From: a virus
IMG/VR virus record: IMGVR_UViG_3300026531_000012
Span: 1 to 22,737 of that record
Length of the DNA: 22,737 bases
Direction: 5' to 3' (one strand)
Below, piece by piece: positions 14,513 to 21,450 of the stretch. Below the pieces are notes generated by a model. That model saw only the letters and a list, made by a program, of their open reading frames with translations, searched no databases and had not been told where the DNA came from. Position 1 is the first letter of the stretch. Every line of letters starts with the position of its first letter. A program made the translations under genes and the position numbers.

Positions 14513-15156
14513 GCGCCTGGCCCATCGCCCTCGCCATCATCCTCTCCCTCGAGGGCGGCTGCGTCGACCACCCGGACGACCCAGGTGGCGCGACCTGCTA
14601 CGGCATCACGCAGGCCGCCTACGACGCTTGGCGGCGTGACCAGGGGCTGCCACTCCGGCCGGTCACGCAGATCGAACGCGGAGAGGTCGAGGACATCTAC
14701 CGCGAGCGCTACTGGGAGGCGTCCGGCGCCGCCGACTGGGACGAGCGCGGGCATCCCGGCATCGCCCTCTACGTGTTCGACACCGCCGTCAATCACGGGC
14801 TGCGGGGGGCCGCCCGCATCATCGACGAGGACGTTCACGACCGGCTCAATCGCTACCCGCTCCTGGGGCTTGCCATCCTGCACACCGCCAGGATGGAGTA
14901 CTACACCAAGCTGCGCCACTGGAGCACGTTCGGTCGCGGGTGGACCCGGCGCATCGCGCGGGTCTACAACGAGGCCGTACACCTGGAGCACCCGAAGGGG
15001 CTGCTGCGGGTGAAGCGGCTCAACCTCAACGGCGTCGAGTGGGACGTGGGTATCGCCAGGGTGGTCCGCGAGCGGCTGTGGGTACGGGGCTCGAGGGTTG
15101 CCCCGCCGTGCCCCTGGTGGCGGCGGATCTTCGGCAACTGCGTGGAGGAGGCATAA
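14509..15156 (+). CDS. GH108 peptidoglycan muramidase (endolysin or virion lysin)
   Basis: The 215-residue enzyme should cut the N-acetylmuramic acid-GlcNAc bond of peptidoglycan. The N-terminus shows the GH108 signature SLEGGCVDHPDDPGGATCYG then ITQAAYDAW, with Glu15 in the EGG motif as the catalytic acid. The C-terminal region (about 95-185) with TARMEYYTKLRHWSTFGRGW and TRRIARVYN matches the peptidoglycan-binding half of the family. No signal peptide is convincing, although residues 5-14 are hydrophobic. The gene sits between fibre and spike rather than beside the holin candidates 3.4-4.2 kb downstream, so it could be a tail-borne lysin as well as the lysis endolysin. Start ATG 14509 overlaps the fibre stop. 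Confidence 0.9.
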   Translation: MSAWPIALAIILSLEGGCVDHPDDPGGATCYGITQAAYDAWRRDQGLPLRPVTQIERGEVEDIYRERYWEASGAADWDERGHPGIALYVFDTAVNHGLRGAARIIDEDVHDRLNRYPLLGLAILHTARMEYYTKLRHWSTFGRGWTRRIARVYNEAVHLEHPKGLLRVKRLNLNGVEWDVGIARVVRERLWVRGSRVAPPCPWWRRIFGNCVEEA

Positions 15157-17979
15157 ATGGCTGACATCTACTCTAACGGTACTGGCGGGGGACCTGCGGC
15201 TTCGGCGTCGTCGTGGGACGGCGGGGTAGTCCCAGGGGAGGGCGACGCTGTATACATCCGTAACGGTGACACCATCGTACTGGACGGTTCCTACATCTGG
15301 GGAGCGGACTCCTACGACAAGGGCGTCAGGGTCCAGGGCGGCGGCGTGCTCAAAGCGTCGCGGGCGGTGGACACGGACCTGACAGTCAAGGGGTACCTGC
15401 GGATAGACCACGGCGGAACCCTGGACTACGGGCGGCCAGGCGATGAGGTGATAGCCAACGCTGTCATTCGGCTCAATTACTCCGGTTCTTTGGCACGAGG
15501 CAAATACGGCCTGCTCATGCGCGGCAATCTCTACATCGCCGGTACTCCCCGTTCAATCGTGCGGCACCTGGCCGCAGACGCGGCGTCTGGCGATACCACA
15601 ATCTCCCTCGACGACGCCTCGGGCATAGTGGCTGGTGATGAGCTATTGATTATCCCCGCCACTAAGCTGGAGCTATCGCCAGTAACGGTGTCATCAGTGT
15701 CTGGTAACACCGTCACGCTGAACAGCGGTATGCCATATGACGCTCGCAATGGGGCACGGGTTGGAATACTGACCAGCAACGTAACAATCCGCAGCTATGA
15801 CGACTCGGGCGACTATAACGGATTTGTCCGGCTCGACTGCGGAACGGGTGATGAGGTTGACATCGCCAACGTCGCCCTCAGAGGACTAGGGGCAAAAAAC
15901 GCCAGCGGCGACTCGTGGGTATCTGGTACATACAAAGCCTCATCCATAGTGCTAACGACCGGCCAGCCGGACGTGTTTAAGCGACTCGACGACATCGCAG
16001 CGTACAACGCATACCAGCGGTTTACCGGCAGCTCTGATGGCACTTACGTCGGCAACGGGTTCCATCCGTTCGGACTGCGCGACGCCGGGGCGCACTTCCG
16101 CCGTACCGTGATGTACACCAGGGGCGGGTGGGCTAGCTACCGGGGGTCCGTTTACCGGGCCTCTGGCGGTATCAACGCCAGCATATACGGCAACGGGTTT
16201 TCCAGCTCATACAGCCAGGGCACCAGTAACGCTGAGTTCCGTGACATGGTGCTCTACTCGGAGCATGGGCGGGGCGTCTATACAGCCCCGGCGATGACTG
16301 TATCATTTGAGGACTGCGCCATTTTGGGATCTGGCTCAACGTTTAGGGTCGTAGATGCCGGTGTCCTGACGTTCCGCAACTGCGAAATACAGCGGTACCA
16401 GGGGCACGATTACGAGCTTGTTAATTCGAGCGCCCGCATGGTGGAGGCGGGCAGGTATTATGGCGGTGACGTTAGGTTTTTGGATTGCGAGTTCAATCCG
16501 AATTACCAGATGTTCCGCAACACTCAGTTAGACGACACGTCGAACGCATACAAGTTCACGTTGTCAAACAAAAACAAAGACCCGTTACAGCAAGAGATAT
16601 ACACCAACGCCGGTTTGGTGAGCCGAGACAATTCCATCTACCGTGACAGCGCCCCGAGTGTTAGGGCGGAGTTCATCAGCGACGCGAACGCGCTCCAGGT
16701 GTCGTTCGACGTTTTCGCTCCGGCTGGTGAGGCCGTCGTGGTGACGGGGTATGTGCGGGTGGATAGCGACTATGACTGGACCGGTGACATTGTAGTCACG
16801 TTATCTGGGCCTAACGCTGTCACCGACACGTTCATCCTGGACAGCTCGACACCGGTTGACACGTGGGTGCAGTTCAAAGTGGCGACCACTAATACCGGCG
16901 CGACCGACGGGCTTCTGGAGCTTACGATTTCCGGGCGGTCCGCCGCCGGTCATATGTGGGTTGACGACATCGCGTCGCTGGCCCCTAAGCCCGTTCAGAC
17001 CGGTAGGCTCGACTACTGGAGCATGGGGTCGCCGGTGCGTTCAATTCTCGCCAACTACGTAACGGCTGATGATGTGTGGACAGCCCAAACAAGCAGCCTA
17101 ACGGTGCCTGGCAGCATCGGCGACTACCTGGCGCATGTCATAGAGGCCGCCATACGCGGCGCTGACAACGACGACCTCAAGACTCTGAGCGACCAGCTCG
17201 ACGGCGTACAGGCGGACCTCGATAATCCTGACCAGTACAAGGCCGACGTTTCCGGGCTGGCGCTTGAGGCCAACGTCGAGCAACACGTGACCGATGCCCT
17301 GAACGCCTACGACCCGCCAACACGCTCCGAGGTGGCGTCTGATAGGGACGCCATCATCTCCCACGGTGACGCTAACTGGGCCGGGGAGAAAAACACGGAG
17401 GCGGAGCTGCATAGCTGGCTGGATACATACACTAACAAGGACGACTGGAAAACAAACCCAGCGCAGGTCGCTGATGCGGTCTGGGATGAGCCGCAGGCAG
17501 ACCATACTATGGCTGGCAGCACGGGCGAGAGCCTGGAGAACGCAGCTAGCGGCTCCGGCGGTACTACCCCCGCTGACGTGTGGGCCTACGCTAACCGCAG
17601 CCTGACAACCGGGGTTGACGTGGCTAGCGTGTCTGGCACTACCGTTAGCGGTCCCGATGACCTCAAAGCGGACGTGAGCGGGCTCGCTACCCAGGCCACG
17701 GCTGACGCTATCAAGGCAAAAACAGATAATCTACCGAGTGACCCTGCTTCCCGGGCTGATGTGCAGGCGGTGGCGGCCCAGGTCTGGAGTCAGGTGGCCG
17801 AGGGCGCGCTCACGCATGCCGAGGCAGTGCGCATCATGCTAGCAGTGCTGGCTGGCAAGGTGGATGGTGGCAACACCGACATCGAGCAGTTCTACTCGCA
17901 GGATGGGCAGACGGTCCGCGTCCGCTCGCACGTCGACCCGATGGGCAACCGCACTCAGGTGGAGGTGGACGGCTCGTGA
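15157..17979 (+). CDS. Tail spike: G8 domain, beta-helix, carbohydrate-binding-like domain, fibre repeats
   Basis: The 940-residue protein starts right after the GH108 stop, with GGAGGAGG just upstream. Residues about 15-100 look like a G8 domain (SWDGGVVPGEGDAVYIRNGD then TIVLDG). Residues about 100-480 are repeating short strands (VRVQGG, VLTFRNCEIQRYQG, VRFLDCEF), fitting a right-handed beta-helix that binds or cleaves surface sugars. Residues about 500-615 form a jelly-roll, carbohydrate-binding-like unit (VSFDVFAPAGEAVVVTGYV ... HMWVDDIASL). The C-terminus carries tail-fibre repeats: DVWTAQTSSLT, DVWAYANRSLT, and KADVSGLA twice, ending with GNRTQVEVDGS. It probably determines host range; no catalytic residues can be named from sequence alone. 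Confidence 0.87.
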   Translation: MADIYSNGTGGGPAASASSWDGGVVPGEGDAVYIRNGDTIVLDGSYIWGADSYDKGVRVQGGGVLKASRAVDTDLTVKGYLRIDHGGTLDYGRPGDEVIANAVIRLNYSGSLARGKYGLLMRGNLYIAGTPRSIVRHLAADAASGDTTISLDDASGIVAGDELLIIPATKLELSPVTVSSVSGNTVTLNSGMPYDARNGARVGILTSNVTIRSYDDSGDYNGFVRLDCGTGDEVDIANVALRGLGAKNASGDSWVSGTYKASSIVLTTGQPDVFKRLDDIAAYNAYQRFTGSSDGTYVGNGFHPFGLRDAGAHFRRTVMYTRGGWASYRGSVYRASGGINASIYGNGFSSSYSQGTSNAEFRDMVLYSEHGRGVYTAPAMTVSFEDCAILGSGSTFRVVDAGVLTFRNCEIQRYQGHDYELVNSSARMVEAGRYYGGDVRFLDCEFNPNYQMFRNTQLDDTSNAYKFTLSNKNKDPLQQEIYTNAGLVSRDNSIYRDSAPSVRAEFISDANALQVSFDVFAPAGEAVVVTGYVRVDSDYDWTGDIVVTLSGPNAVTDTFILDSSTPVDTWVQFKVATTNTGATDGLLELTISGRSAAGHMWVDDIASLAPKPVQTGRLDYWSMGSPVRSILANYVTADDVWTAQTSSLTVPGSIGDYLAHVIEAAIRGADNDDLKTLSDQLDGVQADLDNPDQYKADVSGLALEANVEQHVTDALNAYDPPTRSEVASDRDAIISHGDANWAGEKNTEAELHSWLDTYTNKDDWKTNPAQVADAVWDEPQADHTMAGSTGESLENAASGSGGTTPADVWAYANRSLTTGVDVASVSGTTVSGPDDLKADVSGLATQATADAIKAKTDNLPSDPASRADVQAVAAQVWSQVAEGALTHAEAVRIMLAVLAGKVDGGNTDIEQFYSQDGQTVRVRSHVDPMGNRTQVEVDGS

Positions 17980-18239
17980 GGCACCTGAGCCAGCGCCATT
18001 TTGCGCCGCGCCATTTTGCCGTCCGTTCGCTCCACGGGCTGGCGGCGGTGGCGGTCTACGTCGCCAGCGCTACGGTAACGGCCTATACGGCCGCCACCGC
18101 CAGCGTGACGGCCAGCTACCAGGCAGCGGCGATGGTGCTGGTACGCACCATTAGCGCAGCTACTGCAACGGCTTACAGGGCCTCTCATGGCGTCGTGACG
18201 GCGCAACAGCAGGTCAAGGAGGTGGTAGAGGGTGGTTAA
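17976..18239 (+). CDS. Small Ala/Thr-rich tail accessory protein
   Basis: The 87-residue product starts with GTG in a GTGA overlap with the spike. It begins MRHLSQRHFAPRHFAVRSLH, a His/Arg/Phe-rich duplicated motif (RHFAPRHFA, from two GCGCCATTTTGC copies) seen at the start of small proteins next to fibre genes in other siphophages. The rest is Ala/Thr/Val-rich (about 60% small residues) with no charges for about 45 residues, which could be helical or membrane-associated. The function is unknown. An AAGGAGG inside its end serves the next gene. Confidence 0.65.
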   Translation: MRHLSQRHFAPRHFAVRSLHGLAAVAVYVASATVTAYTAATASVTASYQAAAMVLVRTISAATATAYRASHGVVTAQQQVKEVVEGG

Positions 18240-18570
18240 GGTACGAGAGGGTGACGCGCTCGAGCTGGTGATGTACCCAGTGGTGCTCGCCAAGGGCGGG
18301 TGCGACAAGACGTACTCGCTAGAGAACAAGGCCGTGCAGATGGTGCTCTACCGGCCGTCTGGCGACCCGCTGACGGTTAATCCAACCATTAGCGCCAGCG
18401 ACGACACCAACCGCTCAGATTGGATGGCCAAGTACACGCTGCCAGGCACGGCTACAGCCGGACAACGCGGCCACTGGCGGGCCGTCCTGGGGGTTGCCGA
18501 CGACGACATCACATTCGGCGTGCTGGAGTTCGAGGTTGTGCACATCACGGCGGAGGTGGGATGGTGCTGA
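18232..18570 (+). CDS. Small Ig/BppU-like tail or baseplate protein
   Basis: The 112-residue beta-rich protein starts at GTG 18232, overlapping the previous stop by 8 bases, with AAGGAGG at 18217-18223. The pattern VREGDALELVMYPVV ... LENKAVQMVLYRPSGDPLTV ... WRAVLGVADDD ... LEFEVVHI fits the N-terminal domain of phage upper-baseplate/fibre proteins (BppU-like: G-D-x-x-x-L, then a Lys/Thr-linked strand, then P-x-G). It may join fibre parts to the baseplate. The resemblance is by pattern only. The stop overlaps the start of a tiny membrane protein gene. Confidence 0.6.
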   Translation: MVKVREGDALELVMYPVVLAKGGCDKTYSLENKAVQMVLYRPSGDPLTVNPTISASDDTNRSDWMAKYTLPGTATAGQRGHWRAVLGVADDDITFGVLEFEVVHITAEVGWC

Positions 18571-18674
18571 GGTTGTACTGCGGGTGGCACAGGGACCCGC
18601 GGAGGTACTGGTTCTGGCTCGCAGGTGTGGTGGTGGCCCTGTGGCTACTGCACCTGCACTTCACGGGGGTTTGA
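18561..18674 (+). CDS. 37-residue single-pass membrane protein
   Basis: ATG 18561 has GGAGG at 18552-18556 and overlaps the previous stop by 10 bases. The product is MVLRLYCGWHRDPRRYW followed by one hydrophobic segment (residues about 16-32, FWLAGVVVALWLLHLHF), so a positively charged N-terminal face precedes a single transmembrane helix. It stops one base before the holin candidate's ATG. Tiny membrane proteins in lysis cassettes are often holin partners, antiholins or pinholin-like, but nothing here fixes the role. Confidence 0.6.
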   Translation: MVLRLYCGWHRDPRRYWFWLAGVVVALWLLHLHFTGV

Positions 18675-18675
18675 C

Positions 18676-19089
18676 ATGAAGAAGACGCTTATGATCGTAA
18701 TCGGGTTGCTCATCGCCCTGGCTGGGTTGGCCTGGGCGGCGGGCGGAATCGAGCCGCGCGGCTGGGGCGACGTGCTCCAGTACGCGCTCACCATCGTGCC
18801 GGCCATCATCGCGGCGGCCGTCGTCGGCATCCGCAACTGGCCGGAGCTCATCCGGTCCAAGACGTTCTGGGCCGGGGTCAGCGCCATCGCCGCCGCGGTG
18901 CAACAGTACGCGGCTGGGGCGATTGACCTACCCACACTCATATGGGCGGTGCTGGCTGGTCTGGCCGTGATATTCATTCGCGACGCGCAGGCGACGGCGG
19001 CCCGCGCGGCTGAGGCTGCAGCGTCTAGCTCTGAGGCTGCACTCAACGCCGCGGCCCGGGCCGGAGCCGATCCCACCCGGAGGCGCTAG
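18676..19089 (+). CDS. Putative holin, multi-pass membrane protein
   Basis: I start this at ATG 18676 (137 residues), directly after the tiny membrane gene; open frame upstream is its overlap region. Hydrophobic segments are at about 4-23 (MIVIGLLIALAGLAWAAGG), 36-53 (YALTIVPAIIAAAVVGI), 64-80 and 86-103 (LIWAVLAGLAVIFI). A hydrophilic Ala/Ser/Glu helix and an Arg-rich end (PTRRR) follow. Three or four short helices plus a charged tail fit a class I/III holin that opens the membrane at lysis. The start codon of the next gene overlaps its stop by one base. Confidence 0.65.
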   Translation: MKKTLMIVIGLLIALAGLAWAAGGIEPRGWGDVLQYALTIVPAIIAAAVVGIRNWPELIRSKTFWAGVSAIAAAVQQYAAGAIDLPTLIWAVLAGLAVIFIRDAQATAARAAEAAASSSEAALNAAARAGADPTRRR

Positions 19090-19394
19090 TGCGCAGCCTC
19101 GTACTCGCCCTCATCCTCGCCGCCGGTCTCGCCTACGCCAGCGGCAGGGGGGGGTACCGGGTCGAAGTCGGCCAGCGATTCACGGTCCGCATCTGGGCCG
19201 AGCAGGTCCTGGCGACGTGGGGGCCCATCGAGCAGGTGGCCGGGGCCGAGCTGGAGTACGGCCCTGCAGGATGGTACTGGAGCCCCTATACCGGTTTGGG
19301 TTGGATAGGGGCTGGATGGTGGTTGCAAGTGCAGGTTAGATACCTCCCTGGCGGCGTAGCTGGAGTAGCACTGCTGGGTGGGGTGAGATGGTGA
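19089..19394 (+). CDS. Secreted or membrane-anchored small protein, lysis region
   Basis: The 101-residue ORF starts with GTG 19089 overlapping the holin candidate's TAG by one base. The N-terminus MRSLVLALILAAGLAYASG is a clean signal peptide (a probable cut after Ala17-Ser18 or Gly19). The mature part is beta-rich and aromatic (WGPIEQVAG, GWYWSPYTGLGWIG, WWLQVQVRY). It lies between two holin candidates, so an envelope role during lysis, such as an outer-membrane/spanin-like partner, is thinkable, but there is no lipobox or coiled coil. I do not recognise the family. Confidence 0.6.
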   Translation: MRSLVLALILAAGLAYASGRGGYRVEVGQRFTVRIWAEQVLATWGPIEQVAGAELEYGPAGWYWSPYTGLGWIGAGWWLQVQVRYLPGGVAGVALLGGVRW

Positions 19395-19738
19395 GGGGGA
19401 GCAAATTGCCGCTCAAAGATCCCGACGCATCTATGTGGACCGTCTTCTCGCTCGGCGCCGCATTCGCGGCGATCTCTGCGTTTTTGAGAGTTCTAGTCGA
19501 TGGGGTGAAGCGCACCCCGCGGCAAGTAATCGCCAAGGTGGTGGTGACCAGCTTCTGGGGTGGCATCGCCGCCTGGACCCTCACTGAGTGGTTGACCGTG
19601 AGTCCAACGCTGCTTGGGTCCATCTCGGCTGTGTTTGGGTGGGCGGGCTACGAGGCCACGGTGTCATCGGTGATGCGACTGCTCGGTGAGCGTACTGGGG
19701 TGGCCCTGGGCCTCGATCGGAGGCAGCATGATCGTTGA
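19388..19738 (+). CDS. Putative LydA-like phage holin
   Basis: The 116-residue protein starts at ATG 19388, 7 bases before the upstream gene's stop ends. It has three hydrophobic helices at about 17-37 (TVFSLGAAFAAISAFLRVL), 47-68 and 74-92 (PTLLGSISAVFGWAGYEA). The middle piece KRTPRQVIAKVVVTSFWGGI then AAWTLTEWL resembles LydA-type holins (a charged R-x-x-x loop, then a Gly-rich helix, then a G-W-x-G end helix). It is the last gene of the rightward late operon before the attachment site. With 18676 it makes two holin candidates. Confidence 0.65.
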   Translation: MVRGSKLPLKDPDASMWTVFSLGAAFAAISAFLRVLVDGVKRTPRQVIAKVVVTSFWGGIAAWTLTEWLTVSPTLLGSISAVFGWAGYEATVSSVMRLLGERTGVALGLDRRQHDR

Positions 19739-19775
19739 CCCCACATGACCCCAATACCCCCAAAATCGACCCCAT
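19736..19775 (+). repeat. TGACCCCA direct repeats, left arm of attP
   Basis: TGACCCCA occurs at 19736-19743 and again, as TGACCCCAAT, at 19746-19755, a 10-base register; GACCCCAT recurs at 19768-19775. The same motif is repeated on the other side of the tRNA-like core (19945-19970). This is the expected pattern for arm-type binding sites of a tyrosine integrase. Confidence 0.7.
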
Positions 19776-19856
19776 TTTTAGCGAGTCTGTAGTGAGATCA
19801 TAAAGTAGAGAATGCGCTAAATATGGGGTAAAAGTTTGCTGCTGGGCAGTAGCCGT

Positions 19857-19906
19857 TGCGCCTGATAAGCGTGAGGTCGGTGGTTCAAGTCCACCATCGC
19901 CCACCA
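19857..19906 (+). other. attP: attP core: 3' half of tRNA-Ile(GAU)
   Basis: From about 19857 the sequence reads as the 3' half of a tRNA: anticodon loop CTGATAA (19862-19868, anticodon GAT), anticodon-stem strand GCGTG, variable loop AGGTC (19874-19878), T stem GGTGG (19879-19883), loop TTCAAGT, CCACC (19891-19895), acceptor strand ATCGCCC (19896-19902), A73 and CCA (19904-19906). There is no D arm or proper acceptor 5' strand (GGGCGAT) in front, so it is not a whole tRNA gene. Phage integrases commonly use such tRNA 3' ends as the core so that insertion rebuilds the host tRNA. Exact left core edge not visible. Confidence 0.85.
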
Positions 19907-19908
19907 CC

Positions 19909-19938
19909 AGGACGGGGTTTAGGCCCCGTCCTCTTTTT
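19909..19938 (+). terminator. Intrinsic terminator after the att core
   Basis: AGGACGGGG (19909-19917) pairs perfectly with CCCCGTCCT (19924-19932) around TTTAGG, followed by C and TTTTT (19934-19938). It ends rightward late transcription on the unintegrated genome and, after integration, would end the rebuilt host tRNA transcript. It overlaps the last codons and stop of the integrase on the other strand. Reading leftward there is no T tract. Confidence 0.88.
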
Positions 19939-21082
19939 GTTGGCTGACCCCAGTGACCCCAATTGGGGTCTCGCCGGGCATCGGGAAAAGCCCGTGCAGG
20001 GCGCGCGCCGCGCGCACGAGCTCGCCGGGCTCCACATGGTGGGTGTAGATGTCGTGAACGTCCCGGATCTGATGGCCGAGGATCTGCATCCGCACCTCGC
20101 GCTCGATGCCAGCCTGGCGCATCAGGTTGGCCGCGGTGTGGCGCATGTCGTGGAGGCGGATGCGCGGCACGCCGGCCTCGGCGATGGCCGCGCGGAGGTC
20201 ACGCCGAACGTTGTTGTGGCTCAGCAGGCGGCCGTTACTGGCCGGGATGAGCCAGCCCTGCTCGTCCCAGCTGGGCAGCCCGGCTTCGGCCTCGCGCCGC
20301 TCCAGCCAGGCCGAGAGGACCGCTGCGAGGTCGTCCGGGGCGTAGACCGTTCGGCGCGCCGCGGGCGTCTTGATCCCGGCCGAGAGGACCGTGTAGGACC
20401 CCTCCACCGTGGCTGTGCGCTCGACGCGCAGCCTCCACAACCCCACCGTGGGGTCATGCGTCCAGTCGTCCAGCTTGAGGGCGATGGCCTCGCCTACGCG
20501 CAGGCCCAGGGTGAGCATGATGCGGTAGAGGGGGTAGAGGCGGCGCCCCTCAGCAGCGGCCAGGAACCTGCGGGCCTCGTCGAGGGTCCAGGCCTGCCCG
20601 CTAGTCTGCCGCGGTTGCCGGGGCAGCTTGACCGGCGCCGCGGCGTTGCGGTGCACCAGCTCCAGGGCCTCGGCTTCGGCCAGGGCGTTGCGTAGCATCT
20701 GCAGCGCGCGCAGCTTGGTTCGGTGCGAGTAGTCGAGGCCATCGAGCCAGTCCTGCACTTGCATGGGGGTCAGGTCCTCGAGGAGGTGGTCTCCGAGCAC
20801 CTGGTTGATGATGCCGGCAAGCCTGCGGTCTTCGCGCACCGTGGTGGGCGCCAGGCCCCGTCTGCTGGCCAGCCGGCGCTCGAGCCAGGCCGCCACCGTC
20901 CACCCAGAGCGCGAGAGCCGCCCCCGCTGGCGCTCGACGGCCAGCTCGGCGTACAGGGCCCAGGCGTCCTCGGGCGACCGCGCGTAGCGGCTGATGCGCC
21001 GCCCGTCCACCTGCACCCGCACCTCGATGCGGCCGTCGCGGCGGAGCTTCGAGTTGGGTGGGAGGGCGGGGCGGCGGGGCAT
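19919..21082 (-). CDS. int: Tyrosine-family integrase
   Basis: The 387-residue recombinase should join attP and attB at a tRNA-Ile gene. It has an N-terminal arm-binding domain (about 10-50, KLRRDGRIEVRVQVDG then RRISRYARSPEDA), a core-binding SAM-like domain (about 62-150) and a catalytic domain with the full active site: Arg195 (TLGLRVGEA), Lys238, His311 and Arg314 (LHDMRH), His337 (ILGHQ) and nucleophile Tyr346 (DIYTHH). It is transcribed toward the att core 13 bases beyond its stop. ATG 21082 follows the lipoprotein stop by two bases with no SD, so it is coupled to the upstream genes. The final codons overlap att arm repeats and a terminator. Confidence 0.95.
   Translation of the reverse strand: MPRRPALPPNSKLRRDGRIEVRVQVDGRRISRYARSPEDAWALYAELAVERQRGRLSRSGWTVAAWLERRLASRRGLAPTTVREDRRLAGIINQVLGDHLLEDLTPMQVQDWLDGLDYSHRTKLRALQMLRNALAEAEALELVHRNAAAPVKLPRQPRQTSGQAWTLDEARRFLAAAEGRRLYPLYRIMLTLGLRVGEAIALKLDDWTHDPTVGLWRLRVERTATVEGSYTVLSAGIKTPAARRTVYAPDDLAAVLSAWLERREAEAGLPSWDEQGWLIPASNGRLLSHNNVRRDLRAAIAEAGVPRIRLHDMRHTAANLMRQAGIEREVRMQILGHQIRDVHDIYTHHVEPGELVRAARALHGLFPMPGETPIGVTGVSQQKEDGA
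19945..19970 (+). repeat. TGACCCCA repeats and 16-bp palindrome, right arm of attP
   Basis: TGACCCCA (19945-19952) and TGACCCCAAT (19954-19963) run in the same direction as on the left arm, and an inverted copy makes GACCCCAATTGGGGTC (19955-19970) a perfect palindrome. All of it lies within the final integrase codons. Confidence 0.7.
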
Positions 21083-21084
21083 GG

Positions 21085-21438
21085 TCAGTAGGTATCAGAA
21101 ACGCTGGCGATCCCGTAAGGCGCCGTTGAGCTCGCCTGCTTGATGAGCCTGCCGTTTTTGTAAAGCTCGACCCTAACGGTTCCTTGTTCGCACTGCTTTT
21201 GAGCACTGATATAAAGAAAATCGTCAGACGATGGGTTAAATTTATACCACCAGCCATCAGACACGTAGTCTTGTTGCAGCGCCTCTCCTTGGGCGTAATA
21301 GGTGGCCAACATCGTGCACGGACCATAGACTCGGTACTCTGCTCTATATTCAGGAAGGGCACTCGACGATCCTGGATCCGCGCACCCCGCCAACAACGCC
21401 ATCAAAAACAGTAGCGATAACCATGCGAATTGCCGCAT
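21085..21438 (-). CDS. Phage-encoded lipoprotein (moron; candidate superinfection exclusion)
   Basis: I place the start at ATG 21438 (117 residues), 6 bases after GGGAGG (21445-21450); the upstream ATG at 21444 abuts that site and is unlikely. The signal, LSLLFLMALLAGC, has a lipobox L-A-G-C with Cys19. The mature part is beta-rich with two further Cys and an MmpS/Ig-like pattern (YRVYGPCTMLATYYAQG ... LYISAQKQ ... VRVELYKNGRLI ... STAPYG), a build also seen in phage membrane lipoproteins. It lies 6 bases after cI and 2 before int, thus probably expressed in the lysogen. GC drops (24/60 in 21181-21240), a mark of a moron gene. Confidence 0.78.
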   Translation of the reverse strand: MRQFAWLSLLFLMALLAGCADPGSSSALPEYRAEYRVYGPCTMLATYYAQGEALQQDYVSDGWWYKFNPSSDDFLYISAQKQCEQGTVRVELYKNGRLIKQASSTAPYGIASVSDTY

Positions 21439-21450
21439 TGGCATCCTCCC

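Noticed and set aside
19845-19906. Complete tRNA gene starting at GGGC 19845
   Set aside because: Only 17 bases separate GGGC from the anticodon loop, where about 31 are needed; no D arm, and the 5' strand does not pair with ATCGCCC beyond GGGC. It is an att core, not a functional tRNA.
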